The notes beneath the pieces were generated by a model. It was not told where the DNA came from. It did not search any database and saw only the letters and a program-made list of their open reading frames with translations. A stretch of DNA of 64,000 bases, taken from assembly GCA_023525975.1 (NCBI GenBank), contig CM042027.1, positions 13,349,001 to 13,413,000 of the forward strand. The letters run 5' to 3'. Positions within the stretch are counted from its first letter, which is position 1. Every line of letters starts with the position of its first letter. Made by a program: the position numbers and the translations under genes. This DNA comes from Smallanthus sonchifolius. Taxonomy: Eukaryota; Streptophyta; Magnoliopsida; Asterales; Asteraceae. Shown in pieces: positions 57,858 through 64,000 of the stretch.

Positions 57858-58520
57858 CCTATACGCCACGTATAGCCTTATACGTAGCGTATAGGCTGTT
57901 ACCGGGTTACCAAGCCATACGCAGGCAACCCAAGCCATACGCAGGGCTGTTACTGGGCAACCCAAGCCATACGAAGGCCAACCAAGCCATACGAAGGCCA
58001 AGTTGTCGAGAACATGAGCCATACGCATCGTATAGCTCTATACGTGGCGTATGGCTTCATCGTCTTCCTCAGAAGAACTATACGCCGCGTATGGTTCTAT
58101 ACGTGGCGTGTAGCTCTTAAGTTTCAGTGGTAAAAATCCCTAATCTACCCAGTTTTATCCGCTAATAATCAATATAAACCTAACATTATTGACCGGGAGT
58201 TGAGATACGTACCTTTACGAAGTTTTTTTGAGACGACAACCGAAATCAAGGAGCTATTATTGCCGGGTCGCGTATGTGTTTGTGTGTGTTTGTTGTGGAT
58301 CGTTTAGGACTGTACGAGGCATCATTCAGGTTAATCAGAAGGCTATACGCCACGTATAGGGCAATACGTGGCGTATAGCCACCAACCTTTGGTATTCTAT
58401 ACGCCACGTATTGCCCTATACGCCACGTATTGCCTTTAAATATATGAAATTTCAAAATTTTGAATTTTCTCTAATTCAAGTCTATACGCCACGTATTGGG
58501 CTATACGTGGCGTATAGAAT
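57858..58520. repeat. Dyad motif cluster between the two MULE genes
   Basis: About six paired copies occur, for example CTATACGCCACGTATAGCC (57868), GCCATACGCATCGTATAGC (58018), CTATACGCCACGTATTGCC (58398) and CTATACGCCACGTATTGGGC (58483), each followed by the inverted half-site. At 57905-58010 a shorter word, CAAGCCATACG(C/A)AGGC, is tandemly repeated four times. Confidence 0.85.
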
Positions 58521-58642
58521 ATTTAATTAAAATTATATATTTAATTAAAATTACTTATAGTTAATTATAATTAGTTATAAATAATTAAAAAATAATTAAA
58601 TTAAAATTAATAAAAACCTAATAAAAATGACTATAAAATTAA

Positions 58643-60965
58643 TTAAAAATAGTTAAAATACATTTTTAAAGATGGTATCGAATCCTTAAAACAATTTATA
58701 TTGTTAACCGCATCTTTCCCCATAATCAATGAAAACCCAAGATGAGCGTTATCATCTTGTGGTTGCTTTCCTTTACCATTCGTTGAACGACGGTGTTGAA
58801 TAACTGAACTCGCTTGTCTAGAGTCTTGTGACGCAATGTACGAGTTGTGTCTCACAGGGTCACATTTGCTTTGTTGGGATCCTGTGAATGAGTTGTTTCT
58901 CGTGACATCCTGTTTCCTTTGTTGTTGTTTTTTCAAAGTTGGATGACCGTGAGTATCTTCTTGTACCACATGCACTTTCTTGTTACTTTTGCTCGGAAAG
59001 ACCACCCCTGCGATTCTCGACAGCATACTTCTTTTGACCTGATCGGGTTGTGACATATATTTGTTTCTCACTTGACCAAGTACTTTATCCACGTCTACAT
59101 TTTCATCATCGACAAACGACGGTTTTAAATCAAGTTTCCTCCAGAAGACGTCCAACGCATCTAGCGGGATTCTGCCACCTGTATTAAAACGAAATAGTCA
59201 GAACAGTTTGAAAATAAAAAAAACAAGATAAATAGTCAAAACAGTTTACCTGTAGCTTCGATATTTGCCAGACGACAAGCACACGGCAACACACAACTAC
59301 TGAAAAGTTGGCGACCACACGTTGCATTTTGTTTCCGTATATGTGATAACTTGTACCACTCGTTTTCCAACAAATTTAGAGGTTTACGTGAAACTTTACC
59401 GTGCAGGTTATCAAACAATTCAATAGCTATGTGACTGTCCATTTTCCTTATGAGGCTTGTTCCAAACCCAAACTGTAATTGATAATATTGATCTGTTACA
59501 ATTTCATCAACAAACCCAACAAGTATATCTAACGAGCTGTTAGCATTTCTAAGATAGCACTTTAAGAGCGAATGCTAGCTCTCGACTCGGTTCGTTGTAT
59601 GTTTACCAAAATCGAGGTTTCTGTTGGACCAGGCGGATACAAACTTTTCTTTATACGGGTCCAACCAATTTTTAGTCACATAATCTATAGCTCGTGGAAA
59701 AATATTAAATATTGAATAAATATTTAAATATTTAATTAATATTCAATACTGAAAATATTAAATATTTAAAACTTACTTCCTCGTTTGGCTGCATACAGTC
59801 GTTCGTAAAGCCGGTTGAAGTTGTACTGGTATATATCTGGCGTGGGAGACTCACACAATACCGACCATGAATACTTGAAATTTGCCCAGTCTTCGTCTGT
59901 AAATAATGCCCTGCAATGTTTTGCGATATTATCGTGTATGTGCCACTGACATAGGTTCTTGGAATAGTCTAGAAATATCTTATCACACGCGTTCATAAGA
60001 GCTTTGTCCCTGTCTGTTACTATCACATGCGGCTCCATACACTTTTGCAACATTGCTTTTATTTGCAGTAGCACCCAGGACGAAGTTTTCCTCCCGTTCT
60101 TTTGATATAAATGCATGAGCGACGCAAAATGACTGGTGTGTGGAGGTCACACCGACCACTTAGACAAATGGAAGTCTATACATGTTTGTTTTGTACGTCG
60201 CGTCGATCATCAACACGTGCGGGAACGCAGGCCACATCTCGTACGATTTCGGATGAACAAAGAATATATCCTCCACAATATTTGTTGCAGGATCTTCCCG
60301 AGTATAGTAAACGTATTTTTTAAAAGAAAGCAGGTTTTCCAGAATCTGCATTAGAGTTTCACCAGTATTTTCTTGGTACTCTTATTCCAATTTAAAGGGA
60401 TAACCTATTTTCCTGCTATCGGCACGTCTACCCGTGGTAGTAGACGCAAGTTCGCTGTGACGGTCACACACAAGCCACACCTTGATAAACGGTTCCGTCG
60501 GATCGTCGCCTTTTCTCCTCGATCGTCGGGTGACAAGGACGTAACCATTCTCACGTCCTCTCCGGACAGCCCAATCCACCAACTGTTCACGAGACTGAAA
60601 ATTCCGGTCAGTTTTATACGACACGTTTTGATGGTTTTGTTCCTCGTATTCGGAGTCGTCGGTTTGTTGTGTCGGGTAAGAGACTTCACCGCACACGAGT
60701 CGTCAGTTTGTTGTGTCAGGTAAGAGACTTCACCGTATACATAGTCGTTCGTGGGTTGTGTAAGGTAAGACGGTTCACCGTATACGAACTCGAGATTGCT
60801 CAGTGGCTCGTTCAAATCTGGAAGCCTTACCCGTTGATTAGAATAAACGTCTGACGAGACCTCCTCCCGGTTCATCTCTTGAACGCTAGAACTTTGTGGG
60901 TTTTTTTCCAGCGACTCGTTAGAATATACCTGAAAACCGTAGTTACCATCCCACCACCAAGACAT
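58643..60965 (-). pseudogene. MULE transposase (MuDR/FAR1 type), three exons, with stops
   Basis: Exons on the minus strand: about 60965-59777, 59690-59250 and 59178-58643 (GT-AG: GGAA|GTAAGT, CACGAG|CTAT, ACAG|GTAAAC, ATACAG|GTGG). A FAR1-like DNA-binding region (SREQLVDWAVRRGRENGYVL) comes first. The DDE-type catalytic domain follows: MIDATYKTN (first D), VIVTDRDKALMNACD (second D), CQWHIHDNI, and NRVES (E). The SWIM-like CVLPCACRLANIEATG lies at the end of exon 2. Breaks are a 1-bp deletion in a 45-bp repeat near 60690, TAA after YRLPFV (about 60160) and TAG after NRVES (about 59575). Full length would be near 720 residues. Confidence 0.88.
60656..60789 (-). repeat. Three 45-bp (15-codon) tandem repeats in the transposase N-terminus
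   Basis: Units 60656-60699 (44 bp), 60700-60744 (45 bp) and 60745-60789 (45 bp) encode YGEVSYLTQQTDDS-like peptides. The first-listed unit is one base short, and that shifts the frame of the transposase. Confidence 0.85.
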
Positions 60966-61049
60966 GTTTATAATTTTTGAGAGATTGTTTAAAAATTTTT
61001 TGAACGAGACGTTCAAATGAGAATTCTACATGGTTAAATACACAAAATT

Positions 61050-61390
61050 TGGGACCTATACGCATCGTATAGGGCAATACGGTGCGTATAGGATTCTGGT
61101 CAAACCTGGTATACGCATCGTATAGGACAATACGATGTGTATAGGGTACGAGATACTTTCTACAACTAGTCATCCATCACATCGCTATACGCCGCGTATA
61201 GATCTATACGGGGCGTATAACGATGTGATGAATGACTAGTTGCAGAAGGTACCTCGTGTCCTAAACTGCATCGTATTGGCCTATACGATGCGTATAGGGT
61301 TGGAATGACCAGCTTGTACGAGGCTGTCGGGCATGAGAAATTGTGAAGGGATATACGTATCGTATTGCCCTATACGATGCGTACGGTCCA
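61050..61390. repeat. Dyad motif cluster, right end of the MULE
   Basis: Five paired copies with mostly CATC/GATG centres occur: CTATACGCATCGTATAGGGC (61058), TATACGCATCGTATAGGAC (61112), CTATACGCCGCGTATAG (61185), GCATCGTATTGGCCTATACG (61269) and ATACGTATCGTATTGCCC (61353). The left and internal clusters use mainly CCAC/GTGG centres. Confidence 0.85.
61145..61260. repeat. Foldback (57-bp arms) in the right end of the MULE
   Basis: GGTACGAGATACTTTCTACA and the following CTAGTCATCCATCACATCG on the left arm pair with CGATGTGATGAATGACTAG and TGCAGAAGGTACCTCGTGTC on the right arm, with a dyad motif pair at the tip. There are only a few mismatches. Confidence 0.85.
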
Positions 61391-61431
61391 GATGTCAATT
61401 CCCATGTGCCATTAGTAGTCCCATATAGTAT

Positions 61432-61555
61432 GTATGTGGGTTCCCTTCATTATTCTTTCAAGAGCATGCTCCCTTAAGCAAACTTCTCTCTATATATAGT
61501 CTGTATAAAGCTTTGCTAGTCATCACCAAGCAAACAAAAATAATATATTGCAATA
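61432..61555 (+). promoter_or_regulatory. Core promoter and 5' UTR of the terpene synthase
   Basis: TCTCTATATATAG with the TATA element at 61490-61498 lies 58 bp before the start codon, so transcription likely starts near 61520-61530 and the 5' UTR is short. Only this 124-bp stretch separates the ATG from the TSD of the MULE. Any upstream promoter DNA is therefore displaced or supplied by the transposon. Confidence 0.65.
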
Positions 61556-64000
61556 ATGGCTTCAGTATGTGCGTTTTCTTCTCCATTTCTCATTGCGAAT
61601 AGTTGTTTAAGCAGAAAAAGTATTGTTGCCTCTCAAAAGCTATCAATTAACAAAAACAAAGTTATGGATGATGTTGCTACCATGGCAACCTCACTTAGAA
61701 GATCAGGAAATTATCCCCCTTCATTGTGGTCATATGATCATATTCAATCCCTCACTAGCAAATATACAGTAAGCACGTTTACATTTTACTAGTTACTAGT
61801 TTTATTTTTCAAGTTTTATTTATTAATAATCCCAATTCCATCCTTTCTTTGACAAAAAACAGTTAACATCAACATAGTACAAGGGATTGTCTAAAAAAAA
61901 GGCCGATTGGATTTCAATAATCCAAACTCTAACACATTGACTGACAATAATCTATACTGACAATTTAACCAATCACACTTCTAGCTTTCACTTTAATTGT
62001 CAAGGGCAATAGGGCAATACCACTCGCATAATCATCATAGATTTATACTTAATTTTCGCTCGATTTCGCTCATGATTATGAGTGAAATGGGGAAACATAC
62101 CTTCATTATAAGCGAAATCTATCATGATTATGCAAGTGAGATTGTCTTAACAATAAACGGTGAAAGTTAGAAGTGTATTGGTACTGTCAGATAATGAGTC
62201 ATAATTTGGATTATTAAAATTGAATTTGCCTTTAAAGAAATAAGGTATAACTATGACATGCACTCTGGTTATGTGTAGGGGGAGAAGGACATGCCAAGAT
62301 TGCACACACTGAAAGAAGTAGTGAGGACCATGATTTATAAAGATAATGAAAGGGAGGAGAATCCATTGAAGATACTCAATTTGGTTGATGATTTACAGAG
62401 ACTCGGTATATCATATCATTTTGAGGGTGAAATAAGCAATGTCTTGAAGAATATATACAACAACCACTACAAAAATCCAGAAAAGTGGACTAAAATGGAT
62501 TTAAATCTGAAATCCCTTGGGTTTAGACTCTTGAGACAACATGGATATCATATCCCTCAAGGTATAATTAAGTAATTAACTAAGGATATCTTTATCTCCT
62601 ATTTTGAGTTACAATTTTTAAAAACCTAACATTATTGTTCCTGACTGTGTTGAGTAGAGATATTTGAAGACATTAAGGATGATATTGGTAATAACAAGGG
62701 ACACTCACAGAAAGATATCATAAGTATGCTAAACTTATATGAAGCTTCTTATCATTCATTTGAGGATGATCATATATTAGACGATGCTCGAGATTTCACG
62801 ACTAAATATTTGACAGAAAGTTTAGAAAACATCTCTGATCAACATTTGTCATCGTTAACAAGTCACGCATTGGATATTCCGCTTCATTGGTTGGCTCCAC
62901 GAGTGGAGGCAAGGTGGTTTATTGAAACGTATGAAAAAAGAACCGGCATGAACCCAACATTGCTCGAGCTTGCTAAATTGGACTTTAATATGTTGCAAGC
63001 TATTCACCAAGAAGATTTAAAACACTCGTCAAGGTATAAAGATAAATATTTCGCTTTCTCTTTTCTTAGAGTATATTACTATTTGAGTCTTTGACGTTTG
63101 TCCATTTTAACTAGTTGACTCCCTTATGTTTCAAAACCCCGGTCTGAATCCTGAATTTTCATTTATTACTCTATTTGACTCGAGATGGCTAACGCCGTTA
63201 GATTTAACAATTAACCTTTTTTTTCTTCTGAAATGACTAAAATACCCTCAGGACTCAAATGGTTAAAAAACATTATGCATTCTACCCTCTCTTTTCTCCC
63301 CACCACCACATTATGTATTCGACCGTCTCTTATCAACAAAATTAGATAATATTGTACGCTCTTCATGATCATTGGGGCATTTTGGATAAACTAATCATGA
63401 TAGCTATTAAGAATAGATGGTGGAAGAAAACAAGCTGGGATACGAACTTGAGCTTTCTTCGAGACCGATTGGTGGAGAATTTCCTGTGGACGATTGGTGC
63501 TAATTCGTTGCCTCAGTTTAGTTCTCTAAGGAGAATGCTAGCACAGATTTTCGCTATGATTACTAGTTTAGATGATGTGTATGATGTGTATGGTACTCTG
63601 GATGAACTTGAACAATTTACGGAGGCTGTTGGCAGGTAAATATTAATATAGTTGTAAATCCCAAAAAATTAAGGACATCTAAAACATAGTTCTAATGTGT
63701 AGGTGGGATATCAACTCTATTGAAGAACTCCCGGAGTATATGAAGATATTTTTCGTCGGATTATATAATTCGATAAATGAGATCACGTATTGTACATTGA
63801 CAGACACTGGGTTCTTCAGCGTTTCGTACTTAAAGAAAGCAGTAACTAATCTGCCGCGCGTCTTTAACCATAATCTAATTCCTTAATGTTGTTATTCTAT
63901 TTGATTCTAGATTTCTTATATGAAAACGCCAACATTGCAGTGGGAAGGTTTATGCAAGGCATACCTAAAAGAAGCGCAGTGGTACCACAGTGGATATAAG
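61556..64000 (+). CDS. Terpene synthase, TPS-b subfamily (3' part beyond window)
   Basis: Exons: 61556-61768, 62279-62561, 62658-63033, 63417-63635 (219 nt), 63703-63841 (139 nt) and 63941 onward. All junctions are GT-AG and one frame is kept. Exon sizes 4 and 5 equal those of typical seven-exon TPS-b genes. RRSGNYPPSLW at residues 48-58 is the RRX8W motif of monoterpene synthases, after a Ser-rich N-terminus that could be a plastid transit peptide. RDR lies at 306-308 and the Mg-binding DDVYD at 343-347. The enzyme ionises a prenyl diphosphate, probably geranyl diphosphate in plastids. The product cannot be predicted. No stop or frameshift appears, so the gene looks functional as far as the window shows; the NSE/DTE motif lies outside. 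Confidence 0.93.
61898..62233. mobile_element. Long-TIR foldback MITE in intron 1 of the terpene synthase
   Basis: AAAGGCCGATTGGATTTCAA on the left pairs with the complement of AAAATTGAATTTGCCTTT on the right. Pairing continues inward (AATAATCCAAACT, CACACTTCTAGCTTTCACTT, CTCGCATAATCATCATAGAT) to a centre near 62065, so nearly the whole 336 bp is an imperfect inverted repeat. A TSD is unclear because both flanks are A-rich. Confidence 0.78.

Larger units (their letters stand above)
55617..61422 (-). mobile_element. Two-gene Mutator-like element (5.8 kb), TSD ATATAGTAT
   Basis: Perfect 9-bp duplications ATATAGTAT lie at 55608-55616 and 61423-61431. The ends are GGGGAATTCTAACCACATAC and (reverse complement) GGGACTACTAATGGCACATG, degenerate TIRs that share GGG, CTAA, CAT and GGAATTG in order. 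Inside, on the minus strand, are a FAR1/MuDR-type transposase gene (60965-58643) and a second reading frame of Athila-ORF1 type (57502-56188). A dyad motif CTATACGYVRCGTATAG forms three clusters, at both ends and between the genes. Nonsense and frameshift changes disable both genes in this copy. Confidence 0.9.

Noticed and set aside
60111..60854. Plus-strand frames of 61-116 codons opposite the transposase
   Set aside because: Antisense to conserved MuDR/FAR1 motifs; no independent similarity.

Overview
This is nuclear DNA of a flowering plant, most likely a eudicot. Two genes look like functional host genes. One is a DUF3527-type gene on the minus strand (coding 25190-27045, leader to about 28350). 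The other is a TPS-b terpene synthase on the plus strand that starts at 61556 and runs off the right edge. The short AT-rich introns, the canonical terpene synthase exon sizes (219 and 139 nt) and an AU-type SINE support a plant. Asteraceae is my guess from the style of the LTRs and the captured ORFs, but nothing here proves it. Almost everything else is transposable elements, and many could be delimited exactly by target-site duplications (TSDs).

Left part (1037-18688): a nested block. A small Mutator-like element (MULE, near-matching 9-bp TSDs at 1028-1036 and 18689-18697) holds a 2.6-kb solo LTR (1856-4470, TSD AGGGA). A Tekay-like chromovirus (4853-18557, minus strand) sits inside the MULE's right terminal inverted repeat. 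The chromovirus was itself hit twice: a 2.5-kb solo LTR lies between its RT and RNase H regions (10164-12654, TSD TAAGT), and a mosaic piece of mitochondrial DNA (rrn26, a group II intron domain, nad2) lies inside its 3' LTR (about 5042-6796).

Middle part (18.7-39.7 kb): hAT and PIF/Harbinger MITEs, a TRIM-like LTR element, a perfect 59-bp inverted repeat, the DUF3527 gene, SINEs and a 3.25-kb solo LTR (29650-32902, TSD TTAAG). A PIF MITE here was entered by a hAT element that was entered by another PIF-like element.

Right part (39.7-55.6 kb): a 3.9-kb CACTA element with an apparently intact TNPA-type gene but no TNPD transposase. It is followed by a Mutator MITE, an AU-like SINE and Helitron-type elements. 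One Helitron of about 4.2 kb carries a Pif1-helicase remnant and captured SKP1-like gene exons.

Far right (55617-61422): a two-gene MULE with 9-bp TSDs ATATAGTAT. It encodes a decaying FAR1-type transposase and a second GC-rich Athila-ORF1-like reading frame. Three clusters of a 17-bp dyad motif lie at its two ends and between its genes. The element ends 68 bp upstream of the TATA box of the terpene synthase. The strongest unexplained theme is that four different elements here (chromovirus LTR, unrelated solo LTR, CACTA, MULE) each carry their own array of CpG-rich, self-complementary motifs.
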